Shown: one piece after another, positions 26,862 to 34,802 of the stretch
How positions within the stretch are numbered: position 1 is the stretch's first letter
Layout: every line of letters starts with the position of its first letter
From: CALBPI01 sp038524795
GTDB lineage: Bacteria; Pseudomonadota; Gammaproteobacteria; Steroidobacterales; Woeseiaceae
Length of the DNA: 64,000 bases
Reading direction: 5' to 3'
Assembly: GCA_038524795.1 (NCBI GenBank)
Contig: JBCBIJ010000002.1
Span: 378,291-442,290, forward strand
Translations under genes and position numbers: made by a program
The notes under the pieces: generated by a model
The model's input: only the letters and a program-made list of their open reading frames with translations
Told to the model about the DNA's origin: nothing
Database searches by the model: none

Positions 26862-27209
26862 TCAACTCGTGGACCAAAGCTGGCGTGCCGTCCGAATCTC
26901 CCGGTCGCTCACGCCGTTGGCCCGCTTCTCGATAAACTCCACCCCGTCCACAATCCACTGCGCGATTTCGGGGTGTGTGAGGTGGTAGTAGTGGTGGCGA
27001 CCGTCACGTCGTTCTTCGACGAAGCGATACGCACGTAATTTCGACAGGTGCTGCGACACGCGCGTGCCAGGCAAACTCAATGCGCTGGCCAGCGTGTTGA
27101 CGTCCTGCTCTTCCTTCGCCAGCTCCTCGATAATCCGGATTCGGTCCGGGTGCGACACGAGCTTGAAGATCTCCGCAAGCTCTTTGGCGATCACTTCACG
27201 ACTTGGCAT
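26862..27209 (-). CDS. ArsR/SmtB-family winged-helix regulator
   Basis: A 115-residue ArsR-fold repressor: FKLVSHPDRIRIIEELAKEE, recognition helix region LPGTRVSQHLSKLRAYRFVEERRDGRHHYYHLTHPEI. It has no cysteine at all, so it cannot sense metals or sulfide through thiols as CadC, BigR or SqrR do. The ATG at 27209 gives a normal family length; the frame upstream is not conserved in character. It precedes the SulP gene on the same strand, and a palindromic site lies 62 bp upstream of its start. Confidence 0.9.
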   Translation of the reverse strand: MPSREVIAKELAEIFKLVSHPDRIRIIEELAKEEQDVNTLASALSLPGTRVSQHLSKLRAYRFVEERRDGRHHYYHLTHPEIAQWIVDGVEFIEKRANGVSDREIRTARQLWSTS

Positions 27210-27270
27210 ACCTGACGATTCCTCGCATCCCGGACGACGCCGTCCCCACAACGTGCCCTTGATCTCTCTG

Positions 27271-27310
27271 AATATTCATATCTTCAAGAATTTGAAGATG
27301 CGAAGATATT
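27271..27310. promoter_or_regulatory. Palindromic operator candidate upstream of the ArsR-type gene
   Basis: ATCTTCAA (27280-27287) and TTGAAGAT (27292-27299) form a perfect 8 bp inverted repeat with a 4 bp centre. A third half-site GAAGAT follows at 27303-27308, and the site is bounded by AATATT and GATATT. The size and AT-rich dyad are typical of ArsR-family operators. It lies in the gap shared by the ArsR-type gene (minus) and the acyltransferase gene (plus). Confidence 0.7.
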
Positions 27311-27439
27311 AATGCTCGACGCAGGTACGTCAAGCATTTCAGTTTTTTCTGAAACTACGTGAATCCCGAACCATCCCAGCCGCCCGTAAGGCTCTGTAGA
27401 TGCTAGGATTTTGCAAAGCAGCGCAGAAGCAGGACACCT

Positions 27440-28630
27440 GTGACACGCACAGAAGCAAGCCACGGTTTCGCCGACGCCGCGCAGTCGGGGCAACGAAATA
27501 CCGCCATTGACAGCCTCCGCGTGACCATGATGAGCGTGGTCATGCTCGGCCACCCCCTGTTGCCCTACACCACCGTGCCGCGACGATTCAAAGACCCGGA
27601 AACGCTAGCGGCGGTGGACGTGCTGGCGGTGTTTCTGTACGGCTTTGCCATGCCGGCATTCTTCGTTACGGCGGGTTTCGCCGCCTCGGCGCTCTACGCC
27701 CGACGGGGGAGCGCTGCGTTCTGGAAGAACCGCGGCCTGCGCATCGCACTGCCGCTCGTTGTGGGCTACGTGTTGTTGACACCCCTGACCCGCGCCGCCT
27801 ACGAGTTTGCACAGATCGCAGCGCAGACAGGCAGTCTGGCCAGCGCGTGGCAGGTCGTCACGGAAGCCCTGTGGTTGCGTTGGGGCAAGGTGTACCACCT
27901 CTGGTTCCTGGCTTCGCTGGTGCTGTTTTCGGGGGGCGCCGTCATTGTCCAATCTCTGGCCAACGCGCAGGCAGATCGTGTAGCGGCCGCCGCCGCGCGC
28001 GTGAAACGCACCCTGTTTCGGGCGCCCGGTCTCATCGGGCTGACGCTGTGCGTGGCCGCCTTCATGATCCCGTCCTATTCATCGGGCACGGGCCAGGGCA
28101 CCGACGGCTGGATGCAGCTCGCCGTCTTCGGTTTTTTCCTTCTCGGTTGGACGCTGTTTCACTGGCGCGATCTGCTGCCGAATCTGACCGCACGCTGGTG
28201 GCTGGGTCCGGCAGTCGCCCTGGCTGTGATGCCGCTCTGTGGCTGGGCCACGCGGGAGCGGCTGCTGGCCGAGGATGTTGCCGACCTCAAGCTCGGCCTC
28301 ATTGCGGGCGGCACTAACGCCATCCTGGCAGTCGCCATGACACTGGGTCTGCTTGGCATCTTCCAGCGCTTTTTCGCCACGCGCGGCGCTCTGGGCCAAT
28401 ACGTCAGTGATGCCTCGTACTGGGTGTACCTGATCCACTTTCCCATCGTCATTGCGGCAGGCGGCGTGATGTCCGTGTTCGACATCCCAGCGGCGCTCAA
28501 ATACCTCGCCACCATCGCAGTGTCGCTGCCGCTGATTCTGGCCAGCTACGAGTTGCTTGTGCGTCGGTCGCCGCTTCGCCGCATCTTAGGTGGCGCAAGG
28601 CAGCCGTCGGCCGCAGACGCCGCGCGTTGA
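27440..28630 (+). CDS. Acyltransferase family 3 (OpgC/MdoC-like) membrane protein
   Basis: A 396-residue polytopic inner-membrane protein with about ten transmembrane helices. The N-terminal signature of acyltransferase family 3 is recognisable as RNTAIDSLRVTMMSVVMLGHPLLPY, with the catalytic-type histidine in MLGH. The overall pattern resembles OpgC/MdoC, which succinylates periplasmic glucans, but the substrate cannot be inferred. It starts with GTG preceded by AGGA. The gene is divergent from the ArsR-type regulator, with the palindromic site between them. Confidence 0.8.
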   Translation: MTRTEASHGFADAAQSGQRNTAIDSLRVTMMSVVMLGHPLLPYTTVPRRFKDPETLAAVDVLAVFLYGFAMPAFFVTAGFAASALYARRGSAAFWKNRGLRIALPLVVGYVLLTPLTRAAYEFAQIAAQTGSLASAWQVVTEALWLRWGKVYHLWFLASLVLFSGGAVIVQSLANAQADRVAAAAARVKRTLFRAPGLIGLTLCVAAFMIPSYSSGTGQGTDGWMQLAVFGFFLLGWTLFHWRDLLPNLTARWWLGPAVALAVMPLCGWATRERLLAEDVADLKLGLIAGGTNAILAVAMTLGLLGIFQRFFATRGALGQYVSDASYWVYLIHFPIVIAAGGVMSVFDIPAALKYLATIAVSLPLILASYELLVRRSPLRRILGGARQPSAADAAR

Positions 28631-28636
28631 TGCCCG

Positions 28637-29509
28637 TCAGGGCAATGCGCGCAGCAAGGCCGCCGCGCGCTCGCGCAATGAGCCCGCGGTTTCGTACTGA
28701 CTCGTCGCAGCGTACACATGCAAGGCTTGTGCAAAGGCGCGCGTGTTGTGCAGTGCCGCCAGTCCGGCGGCAGACGTGTATGGCGACTGCCAGCGCGCCT
28801 GTTCGGAATCGGGCGCGATCGAAACGAAAAACGCATCCAGCGCGTCTTCGGACACGCGTTGATGCGTGACGAGAAAGAACACGGGGCGGGCCAGCCGCCC
28901 CGGTTCATTAAAGATGTAGCTGTGATGACTGGTGGGTGCAACTTGTTGGGCGATCGCGCGCAAAAGCCGCTGCCCCTGCGCCTCTGTCAGCCACGGATTC
29001 AGGGAGAGCTGCATGGCGAGATCGGCGGCGTGAGCCACACCGTGTCGCCAGCCCTCGCCTTCGATGTAGCCACGGTAGTCGCGCAGCGCCCCCAGGTAAT
29101 TCGCCGCTGCGTTGACGAGTACGTCGCGCTCGTTCGCGTCCAAAAACCGGTCCACTCGATCCGCACGTGCGACTTCCGCCAGGGCGAGCGCCACGAATGG
29201 CGCGTCGAACCCTGCGTCATCAGCGTCAGACACTGACAACCCGGGCAGCAGCACCGAGAGCAGTTGCTCGAGCGTGTCCGGGGCCACAGCCCCCGAGCGC
29301 AGCACTTCGACGTAACGCGTGTAGGCGAACCCATCGCGCACGGCGGGGTCCGGGTCCGCCAGACAAGGACGCAAAGCCAGCAGATGCTGCCGCGTGGGAC
29401 GATCGGCCTCGGCTACAGCCTCGAGCGCGGCGCGGTCGCACCCGATGGCAACGGTCGACACGCTTTGCGCGAGTATCACCGCCGCCACGAATTCGAGGGC
29501 GCCTTGCAC
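28637..29509 (-). CDS. DUF2785-like protein
   Basis: A 290-residue, mainly helical protein. The block GWRHGVAHAADLAMQLSLNPWL and the N-terminal DPDPAVRDGFAYTRYVEVL resemble DUF2785. A weak signal peptide may be present (FVAAVILAQSVSTVAIG). It starts with GTG only 5 bp after the stop of the DUF305/LVIVD gene, so it is likely the second gene of a two-gene operon. The role is unknown. Confidence 0.65.
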   Translation of the reverse strand: MQGALEFVAAVILAQSVSTVAIGCDRAALEAVAEADRPTRQHLLALRPCLADPDPAVRDGFAYTRYVEVLRSGAVAPDTLEQLLSVLLPGLSVSDADDAGFDAPFVALALAEVARADRVDRFLDANERDVLVNAAANYLGALRDYRGYIEGEGWRHGVAHAADLAMQLSLNPWLTEAQGQRLLRAIAQQVAPTSHHSYIFNEPGRLARPVFFLVTHQRVSEDALDAFFVSIAPDSEQARWQSPYTSAAGLAALHNTRAFAQALHVYAATSQYETAGSLRERAAALLRALP

Positions 29510-29514
29510 GCGGT

Positions 29515-32025
29515 TTACCCCACGCGTTTAGCGATGTCGTTAAGCGTAGCCGCGAGCGCGTCGAGACGCTGCGCTACCGCGCCCTTCGCATCGTCGCTGC
29601 CCAAGCGTTTGGCGAGCCGCTTGAGCTCACGGGACAGCGACCGATCGCGTTCCCCGGACGCCAGGTGCTGGCCCGCGCGTTCAAGCGCAGCCCCAATGTC
29701 GCTCGCCAGCGTCGCGTCCAGCGCCTCATCACGGTTCAGCTGATCGATGTAAGCGAGCGCGACCACGGGTTCCGCAGGCCAGGTCACAGGCAGCTGCTGC
29801 TGCGGGTTGAACACCTGGCCCTGATCGGCGAGCTGCGCGGCGGCAATCTCGTTCTCGGTCAGGAACTCACTGGGCTGCAATGCGAAGACGTCCAGACCGC
29901 GCACGATCTCGGTGCCGTAGATGTGGCCTTCATACCAGTACGTCGACCAGTAGCCACCGACTACGAGAAAGTCCTCGTCGATCGGGCCCCGATCGAAGTA
30001 AGCAATCTCGTAGGGATTGGCGGAGTCTGTGAAGTCCACCACCGAGAGACCGCCCTGGTACCAAGCCTGAACAAAGATGTCACGACCCGGCACGGGCACG
30101 ATGGAACCGTTATGCGCGACGCAATTTTCAGTGTCGATTTGCGGCGCGGGCATCTTGTAGTGACTGCGGTACTCAAGCTTGCCGTCGACGATGTCGTAGA
30201 TGGCGTCGGCACCCCAGTCGAGTGGGTCGTAGGCACGGCATCGTGGGCGACTGCCACCGCCCCACTCGTCCGTGAACAGCACTTTTGTGCCGTCATTGTT
30301 AAACGTGGCGGAATGCCAGTACGCAAAACCCGCGTCGACCACCGCGTCGATGCGTTTCGGCTTACGCGGGTTGGAGATGTCGAAGATGATGCCGTTACCG
30401 GAACAGGCGCCCGCCGCGATGTTCGCGCTCGGGAATACCGTGATGTCGTGGCACTGATCGGTGCGTCGCGTGTCCTGCGTCTCGTCACCGTGATCGCCGC
30501 CACGCCAGAGTCCCGCCAGCGCACCCGTTTCGTCGTCGGCGAAAACAGCCGGACTGTCGATGATGCGCGACTGGGAAGGATCGGCAACGGGAATCTCGAT
30601 GACGTCGATGCGGAACAGCGCCGTGCGCGCATCACCGGGCGTCTCGTCGTAACAACCTGGCAGCTCATCAGACTCGCGCACGCTCGACGTGCCGGAGTTG
30701 TACACAATGATCTTGCCATCCCGCCCGGGCCCCGAAACGACGGAGTGCGTATGCGACCCGCGGCAGGTTTGCACCGCACCCACCTGCACGGGACGCGTCA
30801 GGTCCTGGATGTCGAAGATTCGCAAACCGCGGAAGCGATCTGCACTGACATCTTCTGAGATGCCCTGCAATCCGCAATCGAGTCGACCGCGCGTTTCCTC
30901 GACCGACATGATGAGCAGATCACCGACAATGGAAACGTCCCCCTGGCCACCCGGGCAAACGATCGATGACATGAGCTCAGGTTTTCCGTCTTCAGCAAGC
31001 TGGTAAACGTTGAAGCCGTGGTAACTGCCGGCAACAAGCACATCGTCGCGAAATGCCATGTCCGTGTTCGAGAAGCTCAGCTTCGGGTAGCGCAGGTTGC
31101 GCGGGTCCGGACGACGCGGCAGATCGTCGCTCTCTTCTTCCTGAGCTTCGTCGTCTTCCTTCACGCTGGCCGGGTCCGAAGGCAGCTCCGCTGGGTTTTC
31201 CGGGTCAAAGAACCCCGCCGGCTTCTGCAACGTCGCTACGAGTTCGAGGTTGCTGATGGCCTCGCCCGCATCAAACAGCCCGACGGCAAGACCGGCGCGC
31301 GGATCGGCCGACAGGGTGACCAGCAGCACGTTCATGCGTTCAATCTCGGCTGTCTGGTCGTTGGTGACATCGTTGGTGAACTCGAACAGCACGGGGTCAT
31401 AGACCGCGCCGTCCTGCTCCAGCAGGTCCTCGACCATCGTCACCGCGCCTTCGTGGTGCGCAATCATGAGCTCGAGGAACAAACGATCAAAGGCCGTGCT
31501 CTTGGCCGCGGCAAGCTGGGCCATCTGCTCGGGGGATGCCATCCCGGCCATCATGTGGCTCATATGCATGGCGTCATGCGCGGCGGGGTCGGGCACCGAC
31601 TCACCACGTTCGGCGAGCCAGGTTTTCATGAAGCCAATCTCATCGTCCTGCGACACGTTGATGCGGCCCGCGATGTCGATCACGTCAGGATTGTTGGTGC
31701 GCGTCCCAACCAGACCCGCCATCTGCAGCGCCTGGTGATGATGCGGAATCATGTCCTGCATGAACCGCACATCGTCATTCGTATAGCTCGTGTCCGCGAT
31801 CGCGGTCGCTTCGTCCGCGCTCAACGCGCGCGGCTGCTCACCCGGCGCACCGGGCTGCACGATGGGAACGTCAGCAAGAGCCGCGGAGACCAGTAAAGAA
31901 GAGGTAAGGACGGCACTGGCGCGCGCCAGACGGGCTTTCGAAGTCAACGCGAAGCTTCCGGGTGAATGATGGGCGGCACAGCATAGCAGGCCGTTGCGCA
32001 ACCGGCGCAACATCCCGACAGCCAT
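29515..32025 (-). CDS. Exported protein with DUF305 and LVIVD-repeat domains
   Basis: An 836-residue exported protein. The N-terminal part (about 80-235) is a DUF305 domain with both histidine motifs, FMQDMIPHHHQALQMA and LMIAHHEGAVTMVEDLL, and a Met/His-rich stretch MHMSHMMAGM between them. The larger C-terminal part (about 290-760) contains LVIVD-type beta-propeller blades (LRIFDIQDLTRPVQVG, HDITVFPSANIAAGACSGNGIIFDISNPRKPKRID). The start is uncertain: the ATG at 32025 gives a long leader, and a TTG at 31947 would place the signal peptide at the very N-terminus. DUF305 proteins are often metal-linked; a copper role is only a guess. No related gene is nearby. Confidence 0.82.
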   Translation of the reverse strand: MAVGMLRRLRNGLLCCAAHHSPGSFALTSKARLARASAVLTSSLLVSAALADVPIVQPGAPGEQPRALSADEATAIADTSYTNDDVRFMQDMIPHHHQALQMAGLVGTRTNNPDVIDIAGRINVSQDDEIGFMKTWLAERGESVPDPAAHDAMHMSHMMAGMASPEQMAQLAAAKSTAFDRLFLELMIAHHEGAVTMVEDLLEQDGAVYDPVLFEFTNDVTNDQTAEIERMNVLLVTLSADPRAGLAVGLFDAGEAISNLELVATLQKPAGFFDPENPAELPSDPASVKEDDEAQEEESDDLPRRPDPRNLRYPKLSFSNTDMAFRDDVLVAGSYHGFNVYQLAEDGKPELMSSIVCPGGQGDVSIVGDLLIMSVEETRGRLDCGLQGISEDVSADRFRGLRIFDIQDLTRPVQVGAVQTCRGSHTHSVVSGPGRDGKIIVYNSGTSSVRESDELPGCYDETPGDARTALFRIDVIEIPVADPSQSRIIDSPAVFADDETGALAGLWRGGDHGDETQDTRRTDQCHDITVFPSANIAAGACSGNGIIFDISNPRKPKRIDAVVDAGFAYWHSATFNNDGTKVLFTDEWGGGSRPRCRAYDPLDWGADAIYDIVDGKLEYRSHYKMPAPQIDTENCVAHNGSIVPVPGRDIFVQAWYQGGLSVVDFTDSANPYEIAYFDRGPIDEDFLVVGGYWSTYWYEGHIYGTEIVRGLDVFALQPSEFLTENEIAAAQLADQGQVFNPQQQLPVTWPAEPVVALAYIDQLNRDEALDATLASDIGAALERAGQHLASGERDRSLSRELKRLAKRLGSDDAKGAVAQRLDALAATLNDIAKRVG

Positions 32026-32181
32026 TTGGTGCGAACTTTTTTCCCAACGGCTTCAACGACTAAGCCAACCTTCAGAACAACTTAAGCATTTCCAAAGGTT
32101 CCCAAACGCCAAGCTGTGCACATTTGGCGTGTCGGTCGTTCGCGGCCGCGTTCCACAGCAAGAACACCGAGGGAGATGATC

Positions 32182-32826
32182 ATGAAGCGATTCTGGATGG
32201 CGGCGATCGCCGCACTGGCCCTGTCGCAAGCGCACGCGGAAGGCACGATTGGCGGCAAGGTCGGAACACTCGGCCTGGGACTGGAAGGCAGCTATCAGTT
32301 CACCGACAAATGGGCCGTGCGCGGCGGGTTCAATCAGTACGACTACGACTTCGAGGACGACCTCGACGGCGTGGATTTTGACGGTGACCTCGAGTTGAGC
32401 TCCATCACGCTATTCGCCGACTACCGACCCACAGGAGGCGGATTCCGGATCACGGGAGGCGCTGTGTTCAACGAGAACGCGATCGTCGCCGTCGCCGATC
32501 CAACCGCCACTTATGAAATCGACGACACGATCTACACCATCGAAGAGACGGGCGTGCTTTCAGCCGATACCGACTTCGACAGCGTGGCGCCCTATCTCGG
32601 CCTCGGCTACGACTGGAACGTCGGTGAGCGGTTTCTGATCAACTTCGACCTGGGCGTCTTGTTCCAGGGCGAAGCGACCGTACAGTTCACAAGTGTCGGT
32701 GGCACGCTGTCGACCGACCCGACCTTTCTGGCTGACCTCGAGGCGGAGGAACGCATCGCCGAGGACGACCTTGAGGACTACGACCTCTACCCCGTGCTGT
32801 CGATCGGTCTCAGCTACTCGTTCTAG
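32182..32826 (+). CDS. Small outer-membrane beta-barrel protein
   Basis: A 214-residue exported protein with a signal peptide (FWMAAIAALALSQAHA) and alternating amphipathic strands (GKVGTLGLGLEGSYQF, WAVRGGFNQYDYDF, YLGLGYDWNVGERFLINFDLGVLFQGEATV) ending in a terminal phenylalanine (LSIGLSYSF), the C-terminal signature read by the BAM complex. It resembles OmpW or OmpA-type eight-stranded barrels. The ATG at 32182 has GGGAGA seven nt upstream. Its stop overlaps the convergent desaturase gene by 4 bp. Confidence 0.82.
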   Translation: MKRFWMAAIAALALSQAHAEGTIGGKVGTLGLGLEGSYQFTDKWAVRGGFNQYDYDFEDDLDGVDFDGDLELSSITLFADYRPTGGGFRITGGAVFNENAIVAVADPTATYEIDDTIYTIEETGVLSADTDFDSVAPYLGLGYDWNVGERFLINFDLGVLFQGEATVQFTSVGGTLSTDPTFLADLEAEERIAEDDLEDYDLYPVLSIGLSYSF

Positions 32827-33689
32827 GTCGGCGCATGACCTTCGTCGCGGGCGGCGTGGCCCTCGGTCTGCGCCGCCCGCTTTCGCACCAGGGGCCAGAA
32901 GAGCTGCTCCGCCGCGCCGACCTCGGGCAGATTCTCAACGCCAAACTGTTCAGGGTAACGCCGTGTGATCTTGGCCGTGCCAAAAAGGACGTCCCAGAAG
33001 AACAGCAGGTTGCCGTAGTTGCCCTTGTAATTCGTCACGCCATCGACCGCGTGCTTTCCGTGATGCGCCGAATGCGTCGCCGGCGTGGAGATGACGCGCT
33101 CAACGAGCCACATCACAGGCGCAAGCACGCGACTGCGATAGAGCGGCGCGTCCCAGCGAACGTCCGAGTGCGCACCAAAAATAACGAGCAGCTTGACCAC
33201 AATGTACACGGCGTAGACCGAACCAAGCCCCAGGTAGATGAGCGCGCCCGAGAACCAGATGCCGGGCATGAGCAGGTAGTAAAAGAAGTTATTGCGGTAA
33301 ACGATGCGGATACTCATGTACGGCGCATCGTGGTGCGGGCGGTGCAAAGCGTAGAGCCAGGGCACGTTGTGCGACAACCGGTGCCACCCGTATTGCGTCA
33401 AGTCATCGAACACGAGCAGCAGGCCAACTTGCGCCAGTACCGGCAAGGCGGCCAACGCGTCGCAGTGCTCCGGCAGCGCAAGGGCCATCAGCGCCCCGCT
33501 CGCGAGCAGCACGGCGGGCTGCGTGACGAACGCCAGCAGCACCGAACTCACGGCCTCGACGACGGCGTCCTTGCGGCGCTGTCCGGGTTTGCGAAACAGC
33601 TGGGTACGCAAGAGCTCCGCGAGCGCGAACCCCATAAATATCAGCAAGATAAGCAGCATTTCGATGCGCATGATCAGCTCAGCAGGCAT
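32823..33689 (-). CDS. Sterol desaturase/fatty acid hydroxylase superfamily protein
   Basis: A 288-residue membrane di-iron oxygenase-like protein. The histidine clusters are WHRLSH, HRPHHD and HSAHHGKH, as in the fatty acid hydroxylase superfamily, with four or more hydrophobic helices. The substrate is unknown. ATG at 33689 is chosen; a GTG at 33698 is possible. It is divergent from the Crp/Fnr-type regulator, with a perfect palindrome in the short gap. Confidence 0.88.
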   Translation of the reverse strand: MPAELIMRIEMLLILLIFMGFALAELLRTQLFRKPGQRRKDAVVEAVSSVLLAFVTQPAVLLASGALMALALPEHCDALAALPVLAQVGLLLVFDDLTQYGWHRLSHNVPWLYALHRPHHDAPYMSIRIVYRNNFFYYLLMPGIWFSGALIYLGLGSVYAVYIVVKLLVIFGAHSDVRWDAPLYRSRVLAPVMWLVERVISTPATHSAHHGKHAVDGVTNYKGNYGNLLFFWDVLFGTAKITRRYPEQFGVENLPEVGAAEQLFWPLVRKRAAQTEGHAARDEGHAPT

Positions 33690-33726
33690 GTCGACCACAA
33701 GATCGTATCAACTCGGCATGTCGCGG

Positions 33727-33746
33727 AATGCTAACTTCTTAGCATT
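33727..33746. promoter_or_regulatory. Perfect inverted repeat abutting the Crp/Fnr-type start codon
   Basis: AATGCTAA (33727-33734) and TTAGCATT (33739-33746) are perfect 8 bp arms around CTTC. The repeat ends on the base before the GTG start of the regulator and lies 37 bp from the desaturase start, so binding here could block both genes. As RNA it would form a hairpin directly before the start codon, where no ribosome site is seen. Confidence 0.65.
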
Positions 33747-34481
33747 GTGAGCACTGAAACTAAAACACCCGCCGTCGCACCTTCCGACGCCAGCCTGTTC
33801 GCGGCCCTGCCCTGCAGCGTGCGCGAACGCCTGCTGTTGCACGGCAGCCGTCGCACCTTTGCGGACGGTACCTGGCTGCACCGGCGCGGCGACACGGACC
33901 GGCAGCTGTCGATCGTAATCCGTGGTGCCGTACAACTCTCCAACCTGGGCCGTGACGGTCGCAACGTCGTGATCGCAACGCTCGCGCCCGGTGATTCATT
34001 CGGCGAGTTTCCGTTGTTTGCGGGCTCCCCGCGCTTCTTCGACTTTCGAGCCGTCGGTGAGACCGACCTGTGCGTGATCGGCGCGGCGACACTCGAACAA
34101 CTCATGTCCGACGACGCGAGCGTCGCCACGGCTATCATCACGCTGCTCGCGAACCGTTTACAGCTCGCACTCGAGATCATCGACGACGAACGCCGCCTGT
34201 CGTTGCCGGCGCGCACAGCCAAGGCGCTGCTCCGGCAGCCCCGTGACTCGGAAGCGACGGACCGCATTACAGTGACGCAGCACACGCTGGCTGATGAACT
34301 TGGCGTGTCACGCGTGGCACTCGGCAAAGCACTCACCAGGCTTCGGCAACTCGGTCTCGTCGAAACGGGCTACGGCTACATCCGCATTCCCGACGACACA
34401 CAGATTGTAAAATGGCTCGTGGAACAGTCGCCGATTGTGGCGCCCCTGAGCGGAGGCCGCCGGCGCCTACTCCGGCAATAG
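33747..34481 (+). CDS. Crp/Fnr-family transcriptional regulator
   Basis: A 244-residue regulator: cyclic-nucleotide-binding-type beta-roll (about 20-130; IVIRGAVQLSNLGRDGRNVVIATLAPGDSFGEFPLFAG), dimer helix, and C-terminal winged helix (TVTQHTLADELGVSRVALGKALTRLRQLGLV). The recognition helix SRVALGKAL differs from the SRETVGRIL of CRP, so it should not read TGTGA half-sites. No FNR-type N-terminal cysteine cluster is present. The GTG start has no visible ribosome site. The end overlaps the convergent cytochrome gene by 15 bp. Confidence 0.9.
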   Translation: MSTETKTPAVAPSDASLFAALPCSVRERLLLHGSRRTFADGTWLHRRGDTDRQLSIVIRGAVQLSNLGRDGRNVVIATLAPGDSFGEFPLFAGSPRFFDFRAVGETDLCVIGAATLEQLMSDDASVATAIITLLANRLQLALEIIDDERRLSLPARTAKALLRQPRDSEATDRITVTQHTLADELGVSRVALGKALTRLRQLGLVETGYGYIRIPDDTQIVKWLVEQSPIVAPLSGGRRRLLRQ

Positions 34482-34802
34482 CCGTGCGGGCAAGGGTGGC
34501 CGCCGACCCCAATCGTCGTTGCGGTAGTGCTCGGACAGGTAGTCCAGCACCTGCGATTCAATCGCCGGCGGCAGGTCCCAGAGGTTTTGCGTTTTCTGCA
34601 TCCAGCGAATGAGCTCGACCCAGTAGGCGCGGTCACCGCGTTGCGTCGTGACAAGCTTCAGCGAATGACAAGCGCCGCAGTGCGCCCGGACCATTTGCCA
34701 GCCCGGCGCGACAACGAGCCCCGAGTCCGGATCAATCTTGGGCGCCTCGGCATGCAGTGACATCGAGGGCAGCAGCAGCGCCAGGACAAGAGCGAATCGC
34801 AT
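34467..34802 (-). CDS. Monoheme c-type cytochrome (SorB-like)
   Basis: A 111-residue exported cytochrome with a signal peptide and one heme motif CGACH (residues 42-46) in VRAHCGACHSLKLVTTQRGDRAYW; a C-terminal stretch holds possible axial methionine in IRWMQKTQNLW. The frame is open far upstream, but that is the shadow of the next gene. The ATG shares one base with the TGA of the molybdoenzyme gene (TGATG), pointing to translational coupling. It is probably the electron acceptor of that enzyme, as SorB is for SorA. Confidence 0.85.
   Translation of the reverse strand: MRFALVLALLLPSMSLHAEAPKIDPDSGLVVAPGWQMVRAHCGACHSLKLVTTQRGDRAYWVELIRWMQKTQNLWDLPPAIESQVLDYLSEHYRNDDWGRRPPLPARLLPE

Noticed and set aside
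29167..30858. 563-codon plus-strand open frame opposite the DUF305/LVIVD gene
   Set aside because: Arg/Val-rich shadow composition; the minus-strand gene has clear domains.
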